Part shown: piece by piece, positions 44,922 through 53,726 of the stretch | Position numbering within the stretch: the stretch's first letter is position 1 | Layout of the letters: each line of letters starts with the position of its first letter | NCBI GenBank assembly: GCA_031430595.1 | Contig: JANPBU010000028.1 | Location: forward strand, 124,001 to 188,000 | Direction of reading: 5' to 3' | From: JANNBN01 sp031430595 | Lineage (GTDB): Bacteria; Actinomycetota; Acidimicrobiia; Acidimicrobiales; JANYDT01 | Length of the DNA: 64,000 bases | Notes under the pieces: generated by a model | Database searches by the model: none | What the model was told of the DNA's origin: nothing | The model's input: only the letters and a program-made list of their open reading frames with translations | Program-made: the position numbers and the translations under genes

Positions 44922-46178
44922 TCAAGTGACGGCATTGCGTTGATGAAACTTGGGTTGATCCCATTCGTTGGATGCCATAATTTCGTATAGATGTTGCACC
45001 GCGTCGTTTACATCGACGAACTGCAGATACAGCGGCGTGAAACCGAATCGAACGAGGTTAGGGGCCCGAAAGTCACCAATGACACCCCTGGCAATCAGGG
45101 CCTGCATAATCGGATATCCGTGTTCGTGAGCATACGAAACTTGGCTTCCACGTTGTGCCGAGTCGGTTGGGCTCGCCAGGATGAAGTTGAAGCCGTTTGC
45201 GATGAGGCGCTCGGCAACCAAACGAATAAAGAAGTCAGACAACTCAACGCTTTTTGCTCTGACTACCGCCATTTCGATGCCGTCATACGTTGCGACACCC
45301 TCGCCAAGGGCAATCATCGACAGTACCGGTGGCGTGCCGATGGTGAGTCGACCAACCCCCTCGGCAGGAACATACGACTCGGCGAGCGAAAACGGGTCGA
45401 CGTGCCCGAGCCACCCCTGAAGCATCGGGCGGACCAATGGTTGTAGTCGACGGGCGACGTACATAAACGCGGGTGCACCCGGCCCACCGTTGAGGTACTT
45501 ATATCCGCAGCCAGCAGCGAAATCAACATCAAGGCCGTTGAGGTCGACCTCCACTGCGCCAGCTGAATGGGCAAGGTCCCACAGGACGAGCGCGCCTTGC
45601 GAATGGGCTGCATCCGTCACACCTCGCATATCGAATCGCTCACCCGAGCGGTAGTCAACATCTGTGACCACGACCAGTGCAGTGTCGTTATCGATAGAGG
45701 CCGCAATGTCACAACGTTCAACGCGCCGAACCTCGTGGCCAAGCACCGAAGCGATTCCTTCCAAAACGTACAGGTCGGAAGGGAAGTTGTGAGACTCGGT
45801 CAAGATGACCCTTCGATCTGGGCGCAATCGAAGTGCCGCGGTCACGAGTTTGAAGAGGTTCGTGGAAAGGTTATCGGCACATATCACCGTGTCGGGGGCT
45901 GCACCGATGAGCCGGGCAATGCTGTTTCCGATGGTTTGAGCCATCGTCATCCAACCGTGGTCGTTCCAACCTCGAATGAGACTGTTTCCCCACTCGGTCG
46001 TCATCGCTTCAACGACCCGGGCCTTTGTCGAACGGGGCAGCACTCCAAGGCTATTCCCGTCGAGGTAGATGACGTCGGCGGGAAGATCGAACCGGTCACG
46101 GGCGAAGGCCAATGGGTCGAGCCGATCTCGTTCGATAGCGTCAGCGCGAGAAACAGGTTGCAGCGTGAGATCAGACAT
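44922..46178 (-). CDS. kynU: Kynureninase
   Basis: A 418-residue PLP enzyme. YLDGNSLGVLPRST near 36 and RGWNDHGWM near 66 are family signatures. The PLP lysine sits in GCGYKYLNGGPG near 225, followed by GWLGHVDPF and the APNLVRFGFTPLY C-terminal motif. It cleaves kynurenine to anthranilate and alanine. No dioxygenase or formamidase gene is nearby, so the pathway context is missing. ATG 46178 is chosen; the frame is open to 46238. Confidence 0.93.
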   Translation of the reverse strand: MSDLTLQPVSRADAIERDRLDPLAFARDRFDLPADVIYLDGNSLGVLPRSTKARVVEAMTTEWGNSLIRGWNDHGWMTMAQTIGNSIARLIGAAPDTVICADNLSTNLFKLVTAALRLRPDRRVILTESHNFPSDLYVLEGIASVLGHEVRRVERCDIAASIDNDTALVVVTDVDYRSGERFDMRGVTDAAHSQGALVLWDLAHSAGAVEVDLNGLDVDFAAGCGYKYLNGGPGAPAFMYVARRLQPLVRPMLQGWLGHVDPFSLAESYVPAEGVGRLTIGTPPVLSMIALGEGVATYDGIEMAVVRAKSVELSDFFIRLVAERLIANGFNFILASPTDSAQRGSQVSYAHEHGYPIMQALIARGVIGDFRAPNLVRFGFTPLYLQFVDVNDAVQHLYEIMASNEWDQPKFHQRNAVT

Positions 46179-46260
46179 CGGCCGAGATCCTACGCGACGC
46201 ATTGCTTGTCTCCCGAAGCACACGAGGTTCAGGAGCACACCACGTTCTACAGTGATCGAC

Positions 46261-46767
46261 GTGAACGTTCGTGACGCAGATTACAAAGATCTTGGCGAAA
46301 TTTGCGGTTTGTATAACGCACTGATCCAAACCGAAACCATTACTTGGACTGAAGATCTGCAAACGCTGCAAGAACGAACCCAATGGTATGAGCAACAAAG
46401 ACTTCGGCTGCGTCCCGTGTTGGTTGCTGAGGTTGATGCGGTGGTCGTCGGGTTCGCGTCATACGGCGATTTTCGGGGTGCAGGGAAGTGGTCGGGTTAC
46501 CGCGACACTGTTGAACACACCATTCATGTGGCGCGCTCCCATTGGGGAAACGGGGTTGGTCGTGCACTTATTGAGGTGCTTATCGCTCGTGCCATTCTCG
46601 ACGGCGTGCACGTCATGGTCGGTGGGATCGATAGTGCCAATACTGCGTCATTGGTGTTTCACAACCGACTCGGCTTTTCTGAAGTGGGTCGGATGCCCGA
46701 GGTGGGTCAAAAGTTCGGTCGTTGGCTTGACCTGGTTTTTATGCAGTTGATACTTTCGAAAGAGTGA
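46261..46767 (+). CDS. GNAT acetyltransferase, phosphinothricin acetyltransferase-like
   Basis: A 168-residue N-acetyltransferase. DTVEHTIHVARSHWGNGVGR holds the acetyl-CoA pyrophosphate loop, and GGIDSANTASLVFHNRLGF, then VGQKFGRWLDLVFMQ, match the Pat/YncA group that acetylates phosphinothricin or methionine sulfoximine. The natural substrate is unknown. The start is GTG at 46261, with GTG at 46252 also possible. It is divergent from kynU. Confidence 0.85.
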   Translation: MNVRDADYKDLGEICGLYNALIQTETITWTEDLQTLQERTQWYEQQRLRLRPVLVAEVDAVVVGFASYGDFRGAGKWSGYRDTVEHTIHVARSHWGNGVGRALIEVLIARAILDGVHVMVGGIDSANTASLVFHNRLGFSEVGRMPEVGQKFGRWLDLVFMQLILSKE

Positions 46768-46788
46768 CTATTCCGCAGATGAAATGAA

Positions 46789-46933
46789 CCTCCGGAACCT
46801 ACGGTCCCCTCCGACACCCCTCCGGAACCTCTCCGGAACCCCTCCGACACCCAAAACCCCCAAAAAGGGGTGTTTCCTTCGAGGATCGGGGCGCTATTCG
46901 GGGTTTTGGGCGTGGACCATGGGGTTTTGGGCG
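46789..46933. repeat. Repeat-rich leader between acetyltransferase and iclR genes
   Basis: CCTCCGGAACC-like units (about 46789, 46819, 46830) alternate with CCTCCGACACC units (about 46807, 46841). CCCAAAACCCC (46850-46860) is complementary to GGGGTTTTGGG, which occurs twice as GGGGTTTTGGGCG (46900-46912 and 46921-46933). Five G-runs of 3-4 lie between 46888 and 46931. Confidence 0.75.
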
Positions 46934-46961
46934 TTTTACCGTTGTTTCGGTGGCTCGGATT

Positions 46962-46985
46962 GTGGGACCACCCGCGATGTGGGAC
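46962..46985 (+). promoter_or_regulatory. Direct GTGGGAC repeats before iclR (candidate autoregulatory site)
   Basis: GTGGGAC occurs at 46962-46968 and 46979-46985, 17 bp apart and ending 8 bp before the iclR ATG. The same heptamer forms the arms of the palindrome before the corrinoid operon at 47770-47786. Confidence 0.6.
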
Positions 46986-46993
46986 AGTAAGGA

Positions 46994-47746
46994 ATGACCG
47001 GTGTGCAATCAATCGAACGGGCCTTCACTGTTCTTGCTTGCATTCGCGCCGGGGCCGCCGGGGTTTCCGAAATCGCCCAAGGGACGGGCCTTCCCAAAAG
47101 CACGGTCTCACGGCTGTTGCTGACGCTGGCCGACGTTGGCGCTGTAGAAGTCATTCCAAGTGGCCACGGGTACCGAATTGGGCCCGTTCTGTACGACCTC
47201 GGCACTTCGGTTGGCCCGCGACGCTCGATTATCGACGTCGCTCGACCGTTCCTGATTGAACTAACTCGGCTTACTGGCGAGGCGGCCGGACTATCCGTTC
47301 TTGCCGGAAACAAGTCGTTGTGCGTCGAAAGTATCGAGTCCCATACCGATATTCAGGTACGTGACTGGACAGGTGTGCGGGCGGACCCGTATCTCGGATC
47401 GGGTGGTCTTGTGTTGCTGAGTGGACTAACCATCGAAGCGGTTGCCGCAGTTTGTCCTGAACCGCTTAACACCCCAACCCCGTTTTCGATCTCGACGCTC
47501 GCAGAATTGCACGCCCGCCTGGTGGTCATACGCCGCGAAGGTCATGGTTGGGCCGTCAACGAATTCGTTGATGGTCTCACTTCGGTTGCTGCTCCGGTTC
47601 ACGATCGAAAAACCGGCCTCATCATTGCAGCTGTTCATGTGCACGGCCCGTCGTTTCGGTTTCCGGGAGCTGCGACCAAAGAACTGGTTGATCAAGTCAC
47701 TGCTGCGGCGAGCCGAATAACTGCCTTGCTTCACAAAGAACGCTAA
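46994..47746 (+). CDS. IclR family transcriptional regulator
   Basis: A 250-residue regulator. The N-terminal winged helix (IERAFTVLACIRAGAAGVSE; GLPKSTVSRLLLTLADVGAV) is followed by the IclR GAF-like effector domain (LTRLTGEAAGLSVLAGNKSL; the final FPGAATKELVDQVTAAASRI). It is directly upstream of the corrinoid operon, same strand, and its presumed half site GTGGGAC occurs in both promoters. It is likely a methylated-substrate or C1-responsive switch for that operon; the effector is unknown. Confidence 0.9.
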   Translation: MTGVQSIERAFTVLACIRAGAAGVSEIAQGTGLPKSTVSRLLLTLADVGAVEVIPSGHGYRIGPVLYDLGTSVGPRRSIIDVARPFLIELTRLTGEAAGLSVLAGNKSLCVESIESHTDIQVRDWTGVRADPYLGSGGLVLLSGLTIEAVAAVCPEPLNTPTPFSISTLAELHARLVVIRREGHGWAVNEFVDGLTSVAAPVHDRKTGLIIAAVHVHGPSFRFPGAATKELVDQVTAAASRITALLHKER

Positions 47747-47769
47747 GCTAAATCCCGCTATACGGAACT

Positions 47770-47786
47770 GTCCCACCTGGTGGGAC
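47770..47786 (+). promoter_or_regulatory. Perfect palindrome before corrinoid operon (candidate IclR operator)
   Basis: GTCCCACC-T-GGTGGGAC is a perfect 8+1+8 inverted repeat, 43 bp upstream of the corrinoid gene ATG. It has no T-run after it, arguing against a terminator. Its arms equal the GTGGGAC repeats before iclR. Confidence 0.7.
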
Positions 47787-47828
47787 TGGTCCGGTCAGAA
47801 CTCGGTACCCACAATCGAAGGAGTCACC

Positions 47829-48521
47829 ATGAGTGACGCAGACGAACTCGACCTCTCAAGCCTCAGTGACGAAGACCTCGTCGCGCAAATGCATGATGAC
47901 CTCTACGACGGCATGGCGCCCGAAATTGCAGAGGGTACTCAATTGCTGCTTGACCGCAACTGGACAGCACAAGCAGTGCTCGACAAAGCGTTGGTTGAGG
48001 GAATGCGAATTGTGGGCATTGACTTTAGAGACGGCATTTTGTTCGTTCCAGAGGTACTGCTTTCAGCGAACGCCATGAAGGCAGGAATGGCCCTACTTCG
48101 CCCAATCCTTGCTGCGAATGGTGCCGAACCAATTGGTCGAGTCGTCATAGGAACTGTGAAGGGCGATATTCACGACATCGGAAAGAACCTGGTGGCCATG
48201 ATGATGGAAGGTGCCGGTTTCGAGGTATTTGACCTCGGTATCAATACCGATGTCGATAGCTACCTTGGCGCACTCGCCGAACACAAGCCCGACATTCTCG
48301 GTATGTCAGCGCTGCTCACGACCACCATGCCCTACATGAAGGTTGTCATCGACACCTTGATTGAACGAGGTATGCGCAGTGATTACATCGTTCTGGTGGG
48401 TGGTGCGCCGCTCAACGAAGAGTTCGGAAAAGCAATCGGTGCTGACGCGTATTGCCGTGACGCTGCAGTTGCGGCCGAGACGGCCAAGACTCTGGTTGCT
48501 GCGCGCCGCCTCGCCGCCTAA
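47829..48521 (+). CDS. Corrinoid (cobalamin-binding) methyl-carrier protein, MttC/MtgC type
   Basis: A 230-residue B12 protein. Residues about 15-100 form the helical cap. The Rossmann-like B12 domain contains DIHDIGKNLVAMMMEGAGF near 116 with the cobalt-ligand His (DxHxxG), then GMSALLTTTMPYM and VLVGGAPLNEEF. It shuttles a methyl group from the MttB-type enzyme to the pterin methyltransferase. AAGGAG lies 6 nt before the ATG. It is the first gene of the IclR-linked operon. Confidence 0.93.
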   Translation: MSDADELDLSSLSDEDLVAQMHDDLYDGMAPEIAEGTQLLLDRNWTAQAVLDKALVEGMRIVGIDFRDGILFVPEVLLSANAMKAGMALLRPILAANGAEPIGRVVIGTVKGDIHDIGKNLVAMMMEGAGFEVFDLGINTDVDSYLGALAEHKPDILGMSALLTTTMPYMKVVIDTLIERGMRSDYIVLVGGAPLNEEFGKAIGADAYCRDAAVAAETAKTLVAARRLAA

Positions 48522-48538
48522 GTATCTGGTGGTTGCAC

Positions 48539-49123
48539 ATGATTGACTCCGAAGGTCTCCTGCCCAACCGGCGGTCTGTGAACGAGCCTGATGCTGTCGA
48601 AGCGCCCCGTCCGGCACGGGGTCGCGGACGAGGAACCGACACACCCCAAATCATCGTCATTAGCTGGCGGGATATCCCGGCTCAGGTGAATGCGCAACGT
48701 GGCCGTGAACGCGAACAGTACGTGCTCTCTGCCAAGTTTCAACGGGCTATCGACCGGGCTAAACGCAAAGCCAAGATCTATACCGCACATGAAGATATTG
48801 CCCAGTGGAATCGGGTGTCGCGACCCTGCGGTGACGACCTTGCAGCAGAGGTATTTGCCGAAGCGCAGCGCATCGAAGCTGAGTTCTCAAAGGAACACCT
48901 GGGGCAACTGGGATTCTCGGGCGGATTCGAGCCACATAACCGCCCAATTGATGCCGAGGAAATTGTCGACGAGGGTGAAGCCGAAGACCCTGAAGACGAT
49001 CCTGAAACTGCACCAGACTCAATTTCTGATTGGGGAACTTGGTCAGCAAAACGAAATGCGGAATCGGCGGCACCGGAAACCGCATCAGCAGACGCTCTAT
49101 CCACTAGTGAGGACCAACCATGA
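48539..49123 (+). CDS. 'Virulence factor' family protein associated with methyl-transfer operons
   Basis: About 194 residues. The core IIVISWRDIPAQVNAQRGRE, then LSAKFQRAIDRAKRKAKI and AAEVFAEAQRIEAEFSK, match the small family named 'virulence factor' (I believe PF13769). Its function is unknown, but it recurs beside corrinoid/pterin methyltransferase genes, as I recall from alphaproteobacteria. The C-terminal 70 residues are acidic and low-complexity. It overlaps the next gene by 4 nt (ATGA), so it belongs to the operon. ATG 48539 is preferred over TTG 48533. Confidence 0.75.
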   Translation: MIDSEGLLPNRRSVNEPDAVEAPRPARGRGRGTDTPQIIVISWRDIPAQVNAQRGREREQYVLSAKFQRAIDRAKRKAKIYTAHEDIAQWNRVSRPCGDDLAAEVFAEAQRIEAEFSKEHLGQLGFSGGFEPHNRPIDAEEIVDEGEAEDPEDDPETAPDSISDWGTWSAKRNAESAAPETASADALSTSEDQP

Positions 49124-50022
49124 CCGACACGATATTGAGCTCAGCAACGCGTGAAGTTGTCATGGGCTTTGACCGTCCGTTTGTGATGATCGGTGAAAAA
49201 ATCAACCCAACCGGTCGCTCGATGTTTGGCGTTGAACTCAAGAACGGCGACTTCAGCCGTGTCACCGTTGACGCCCTGGCCCAGGTTGAAGCCGGCGCTC
49301 AAATGCTTGATGTTAACTGTGGTGTTCCGCTCACCGACGAACCGGCGCTGCTGGCCCACGCCATTCAGCTGGTGCAATCAGTCACCGATGTGCCGCTGTG
49401 CATTGATTCGTCGATCATCGCAGCGCTCGAGGCAGCCCTCCCCGTGTACAAAGGTAAGGCGCTCGTCAACTCAACTACCGGCGAAGAAGAAGTAATGGAA
49501 CGTGTTTTGCCGTTGGTGGCTAAGTACGGAGCAGCCGTCATTGCGGTGTCGAACGACGAAACCGGTATTGACGACAATATGGAAAAACGTTTCTTGATCG
49601 CCAAGAAAATCGTTGAGCGCGCTGCTGACTACGGAATTCCCAGCTGCGACGTCATAGTCGACCCTCTGTTTATGCCCATTGGTGCGGTAAACCTTGCTGC
49701 CCGCCAGGCGTTCGGTTTGATTCGACGATTACGAGAAGAACTGAAGGTGAATACGACGGGGGGAGCCGGAAACGTAAGTTTCGGGCTTCCAAATCGTCAT
49801 GTGGTTACCGGAACGTTCCTTGCGATGGGAATCGGAAATGGTTTGACATCGGCCATTATGAATCCTCTGCACGCAGAGGTTCGCAATGCTGTGCTCGCCG
49901 CCGACATTATGGCTGGCCACGACGATCACTGTGCATCTTGGATCCGTTCCAACCGCGACCCGAATGCTGCGACCGGAGCCGGTGGCGACCGCGGTGAACG
50001 CGGCCGTCGACGAGCTCGGTAA
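49120..50022 (+). CDS. Methyl-corrinoid:tetrahydrofolate methyltransferase (pterin-binding, MtgA-like)
   Basis: A 300-residue pterin-binding TIM barrel. FVMIGEKINPTGRSMF near 22 is the family signature, followed by AGAQMLDVNCGVPLTDEPAL, VPLCIDSS, ALVNSTTGEEE and AVSNDETG. The family (AcsE/MtgA) transfers methyl between the corrinoid protein and tetrahydrofolate; context suggests formation of 5-methyl-THF here. It overlaps the upstream gene by 4 nt. The last 25 residues are Arg/Gly-rich and probably disordered. Confidence 0.9.
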   Translation: MTDTILSSATREVVMGFDRPFVMIGEKINPTGRSMFGVELKNGDFSRVTVDALAQVEAGAQMLDVNCGVPLTDEPALLAHAIQLVQSVTDVPLCIDSSIIAALEAALPVYKGKALVNSTTGEEEVMERVLPLVAKYGAAVIAVSNDETGIDDNMEKRFLIAKKIVERAADYGIPSCDVIVDPLFMPIGAVNLAARQAFGLIRRLREELKVNTTGGAGNVSFGLPNRHVVTGTFLAMGIGNGLTSAIMNPLHAEVRNAVLAADIMAGHDDHCASWIRSNRDPNAATGAGGDRGERGRRRAR

Positions 50023-50050
50023 CGAAAACAGAAAAGAAGTAAGTACAAGT

Positions 50051-52078
50051 ATGGTTCGCGTCGTCTTTACTCCATCAGGTCTAAACGGGGAAGTCGAGAC
50101 CGGAACAACGATCCTTGACGCCGCCCGACAACTTGGGGTCGATCTTGATTCGGTATGTGGTGGCCGCGGAATCTGTGGTCGTTGCCAAATTGTTCCGAGC
50201 GCCGGAAACTTTCCGAAGTGGGGGATTGTCTCTACCGACGAAGCGTTGTCAGCGCCGGACTCGACCGAACTCGACTATCGGGGTCGTCGGGCACTGCAGG
50301 TCGGCCGGCGACTGGGGTGTGCGGCAAGCTTGTGCTCAGATGCTGTTGTCGACATACCGGCCGATAGTCAGGTACACCGCCAGGTCATACGAAAAACGGT
50401 TGACCTGTCTGGTGTTGTTGTCGATCCAACGGTCGCCCTTGCGTTTCTCGAGGTCGGGCCTAACCTCGAAGGTATTGCGGCATCGACGGTCGTCAGTGAG
50501 GCACTGATGACGCAGCATGGTGTGCGGGCGGTGCTTGGGCGGCATTTGCTTCCGACCATCGTCAGGCGGCTTGAAAAGTGCGGCGGGTCCATCACTGTCG
50601 CCCATCGGGCCGTCATTGGTGATGTGGGTTTGGTTGGTTCTCGTCGAGAAATAGTTGCAGTGTGGGACGGTTTTGTAGACGTTGCCTACGGAATTGCCGT
50701 CGACGTTGGTTCGACCACCATCGCCGGGTATTTGTGTGATCTCTTCACCGGTGAAGTTTTGTCGACCGCAGGTCGAATGAACCCGCAGATTCGATTCGGC
50801 GAAGATCTCATGAGTCGCGTATCGTATGTGATGATGAACCCCGGTGGTGAAGTTTCGTTAACCCAGGCGGTCAGAAGTGCGCTTAACGAACTAGTAGACG
50901 AACTTATAGATGTAGCGAACTCCGGCGGTGTTACTGACCTTACCCGTGACGACATTCTCGACATGGTGCTCGTCGGAAACCCAGTTATGCATCACCTGCT
51001 CATGGGGTTTGATTGTGTTCCGCTTGGCCAAAGCCCCTTTACGCTTGCAACCGGTGACGCCATCAACGGTCGTGCCGTCGACGTTGACATCGACCTGACG
51101 AATTCATCGCTGTACGTTGGCCCATGTATCGCAGGGCACGTCGGTGCCGATACCACCGCAGCCATGCTCGCCGAAGGCCCGCACCGTGGCTCCGAGTGGC
51201 AGTTGTTGGTAGACGTCGGTACAAATGCCGAAATCGTTTTGGGTCGTGTTGGCGAAACGTACGCTGCATCTTCACCAACGGGCCCTGCGTTCGAAGGGGC
51301 GCAACTCACGTGCGGTCAACGAGCAACAGCGGGTGCGATCGAACGTGTACGTATTAACCCAGAAACCCTCGAACCGCGTTTTAGAGTTATCGGTGTGGAA
51401 CCGTGGTCTGATGAGCCCGGGTTTGCCGAGGGTGTCGCTAAAACTGGGGTCACCGGAATCTGCGGGTCTGGCATCATCGAAGTTATTGCCGAGATGTACC
51501 TGACATCGATCATCAATCCGGAAGGTGTCATCGACGGAAGCCTCGTTGATCGAAGCAGTCGCATCATCCCCGACGGACGTACGTTCACCTATGTGTTGTG
51601 GGAGCACGATGATCGACGGGTGGTCGTCACCCAAACCGATATTCGGGCCATCCAACTCGGTAAGGCCGCACTTAGGGCAGGCATAGACCTACTGATGGAA
51701 CATGCCAGTGTTACTGAACTTGGTGATATCCGCCTTGCCGGTGCGTTCGGCGCCCATATCAACCCGCTACACGCAATGATCCTTGGGCTGGTTCCTGACT
51801 GCGAGTTAGCTGGCGTTCGCGGGGTAGGAAACGCAGCAGGTGCCGGGGCGATTCGAACGCTTCTGAGTAGCTCGTTGCGGGCCGAATTGGAATCAGCAGC
51901 ACGGGCAGTGACCAAAATCGAAACGGCCACCGAGCCCAGATTTCAAGAACTTTTCGTGAATGCCATGGCCTTTCCGCACGCCACCGCGCCAACACCGCAC
52001 CTCTCATCACTCGTCACGCTGCCCGAACGCCGAGTTGCTTCGACGGATTCCGGTCGACGCCGACGTTCCAGCCGGTAG
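50051..52078 (+). CDS. RACo-type ATP-dependent corrinoid reactivase (2Fe-2S + DUF4445)
   Basis: A 675-residue protein. An N-terminal 2Fe-2S ferredoxin (DSVCGGRGICGRC near 38) is followed by a linker and an ASKHA ATPase (YGIAVDVGSTTIAGYL near 217; VDVGTNAEIVLG; LAGAFGAHINPLHAM). The family restores inactive Co(II) corrinoid to Co(I) using low-potential electrons and ATP. It is the last gene of the corrinoid operon. ATG 50051 is chosen; the frame is open to 49886 inside the preceding gene. Confidence 0.92.
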   Translation: MVRVVFTPSGLNGEVETGTTILDAARQLGVDLDSVCGGRGICGRCQIVPSAGNFPKWGIVSTDEALSAPDSTELDYRGRRALQVGRRLGCAASLCSDAVVDIPADSQVHRQVIRKTVDLSGVVVDPTVALAFLEVGPNLEGIAASTVVSEALMTQHGVRAVLGRHLLPTIVRRLEKCGGSITVAHRAVIGDVGLVGSRREIVAVWDGFVDVAYGIAVDVGSTTIAGYLCDLFTGEVLSTAGRMNPQIRFGEDLMSRVSYVMMNPGGEVSLTQAVRSALNELVDELIDVANSGGVTDLTRDDILDMVLVGNPVMHHLLMGFDCVPLGQSPFTLATGDAINGRAVDVDIDLTNSSLYVGPCIAGHVGADTTAAMLAEGPHRGSEWQLLVDVGTNAEIVLGRVGETYAASSPTGPAFEGAQLTCGQRATAGAIERVRINPETLEPRFRVIGVEPWSDEPGFAEGVAKTGVTGICGSGIIEVIAEMYLTSIINPEGVIDGSLVDRSSRIIPDGRTFTYVLWEHDDRRVVVTQTDIRAIQLGKAALRAGIDLLMEHASVTELGDIRLAGAFGAHINPLHAMILGLVPDCELAGVRGVGNAAGAGAIRTLLSSSLRAELESAARAVTKIETATEPRFQELFVNAMAFPHATAPTPHLSSLVTLPERRVASTDSGRRRRSSR

Positions 52079-52111
52079 CTTCTCTCAGACTGCCGGTAGC
52101 AATGGAACTAC

Positions 52112-52138
52112 GTAACCTATCCGTCTGATATATCTGAG
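52112..52138 (+). promoter_or_regulatory. Shared operator/promoter element, copy 2 (MttB gene promoter)
   Basis: GTAACCTATC (52112-52121), one C, then GTCTGATATATCTGAG (52123-52138). This repeats the order found before the DMG dehydrogenase, differing by one spacer base and by the orientation of the asymmetric pair. It ends 40 bp before the MttB ATG. Confidence 0.7.
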
Positions 52139-52178
52139 TGATACGGTGTGAAAATACCGCCAACGAGGAGCCTCCTAC

Positions 52179-53717
52179 ATGTCCGAAGCACCAGCAGGTC
52201 GACGCAGCGGTGGACGCTCCGCGCGCCAAGAATTGCGGGCATCGCATGTTGTCGCAAGAGATCCCTTCATCACCCGTACCCACAAGCCGTACGAACTTGT
52301 GTCCGACGAGGCGCTGTCAATCATCGAAGCGAACGCTGACCGAATCTTGGCCGAAGCGGGGGTCTTGATTCGTGACTACCCGAGCGCTATCGAAGTGTTT
52401 CGAAATGCCGGAGCAGACGTAACGGGCGACCAGGTTCGCTTCCCCGAGGGGCTTGCGCGAAAGCTTGTTCAGGCCACCGCTCCGCGTACGTACATTCAGC
52501 ACGCCCGTAATCCGGAGAACAATGTACAGATTGGCGGAGACGCCACTGTATTTGCCCCGAACTACGGGTCTCCGTTTGTGTACGACATAGACCGCGGGCG
52601 CCGCTACGCAACTCTCGAAGATTTTCACAACATTGTGAAGCTCGCATACATGTCGCCGAACCTGCACCACTCTGGCGGAACCGTCTGTGAGCCAGTCGAT
52701 GTTCCTGTGAGAGAGCGTCACCTCGACATGGTGTATGCACACCTACGGTATTCCGACAAGCCGTTTATGGGCTCTGTTACTGCAGGAAGCCGCGCTGCTG
52801 ACAGTGTCGAACTCGCTCGCATCGGTTTTGGCGGTGACCTGGCTGACCGTACGGTGATGACGAGCTTGATCAATGCATCATCACCATTGGTATGGGATGC
52901 AACGATGCTGGCCGCAGCTGAAACCTATGCACTGGCGAACCAAGCGTGCATTATTACGCCGTTCATTTTGGCGGGGGCCATGGCGCCAACCACTTCGGCT
53001 GGCGTCGCAACTCAAACTCTGGCTGAAGCACTCGTTGGTATGGCCTTTACTCAACTCATTCGTCCGGGCGCGCCGGTGGTGTTTGGTTCGTTTGCATCAT
53101 CGATGAGTATGCAAACGGGCGCACCAACCTTCGGAACCCCCGAGCCAGCGCTCGTGCTGTACTGCGTTGGCCAACTCGCTCGGCGCCTTGGTGTTCCATT
53201 CAGAAGCGGCGGGTCGCTCTGCGCATCGAAACTTCCCGATGCTCAGGCTGCTTACGAAAGTGCTTCGACGATGTTTCCGACCATGATGGGCGGGGTTAAC
53301 TTTGTATTGCACTCGGCCGGATGGCTCGAAGGTGGCCTGTCGGTGGGTTACGAAAAGTTCATTCTCGATGACGACCAACTAGGAATGTTTGCGACCTTCG
53401 CCAAGGGCCTCGACGTATCAGAGAACGGGCTGGCCTTTGAAGCCATCAGCGAAAACCCTCCCGGACAACACTTCCTCGGAACCGCTCACACCCTGGCGAA
53501 TTTTGAGACTGCCTTTTACCGCTCGGAAACCGCCGACAACTCAAGTTTTGAGCAGTGGACCGAAGAAGGCGGTTTGGATTCCGCGCAACGGGCAAACAAG
53601 ATTTGGAAAAAACGTCTGGGTGCTTACGTTGCCCCGGCCCTCGATGAATCAATCGACGAAGCTTTGAACGATTTTATGGCCCGCCGCAAAATCGAACTCG
53701 TTAACGAACAACTGTGA
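52179..53717 (+). CDS. MttB superfamily methyltransferase (non-pyrrolysine; glycine-betaine-type candidate)
   Basis: A 512-residue trimethylamine-methyltransferase-like protein. It has the family's N-terminal LSDEAL-like helix (VSDEALSIIEANADRILAEA), PNYGSPFVYDIDRGRR, VGMAFTQLIRPGAPVVFGSF and FRSGGSLCASKLPDAQAAY. There is no in-frame amber codon, so it is a non-pyrrolysine member like glycine betaine methyltransferase MtgB. It should methylate the corrinoid protein. It shares a promoter element with the DMG dehydrogenase, which supports glycine betaine, whose demethylation yields DMG. GAGGAG precedes the ATG. The MTHFR gene follows after 9 bp. Confidence 0.88.
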   Translation: MSEAPAGRRSGGRSARQELRASHVVARDPFITRTHKPYELVSDEALSIIEANADRILAEAGVLIRDYPSAIEVFRNAGADVTGDQVRFPEGLARKLVQATAPRTYIQHARNPENNVQIGGDATVFAPNYGSPFVYDIDRGRRYATLEDFHNIVKLAYMSPNLHHSGGTVCEPVDVPVRERHLDMVYAHLRYSDKPFMGSVTAGSRAADSVELARIGFGGDLADRTVMTSLINASSPLVWDATMLAAAETYALANQACIITPFILAGAMAPTTSAGVATQTLAEALVGMAFTQLIRPGAPVVFGSFASSMSMQTGAPTFGTPEPALVLYCVGQLARRLGVPFRSGGSLCASKLPDAQAAYESASTMFPTMMGGVNFVLHSAGWLEGGLSVGYEKFILDDDQLGMFATFAKGLDVSENGLAFEAISENPPGQHFLGTAHTLANFETAFYRSETADNSSFEQWTEEGGLDSAQRANKIWKKRLGAYVAPALDESIDEALNDFMARRKIELVNEQL

Positions 53718-53726
53718 TCTGAACTC

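Noticed and set aside
47770..47786. Palindrome read as a terminator of iclR
   Set aside because: The stem is perfect but no T-run follows on either strand, and its arms match the repeats before iclR; an operator is more likely.
52179..53717. Pyrrolysine-dependent trimethylamine methyltransferase
   Set aside because: No in-frame amber codon occurs in the gene, so it belongs to the non-pyrrolysine MttB group.
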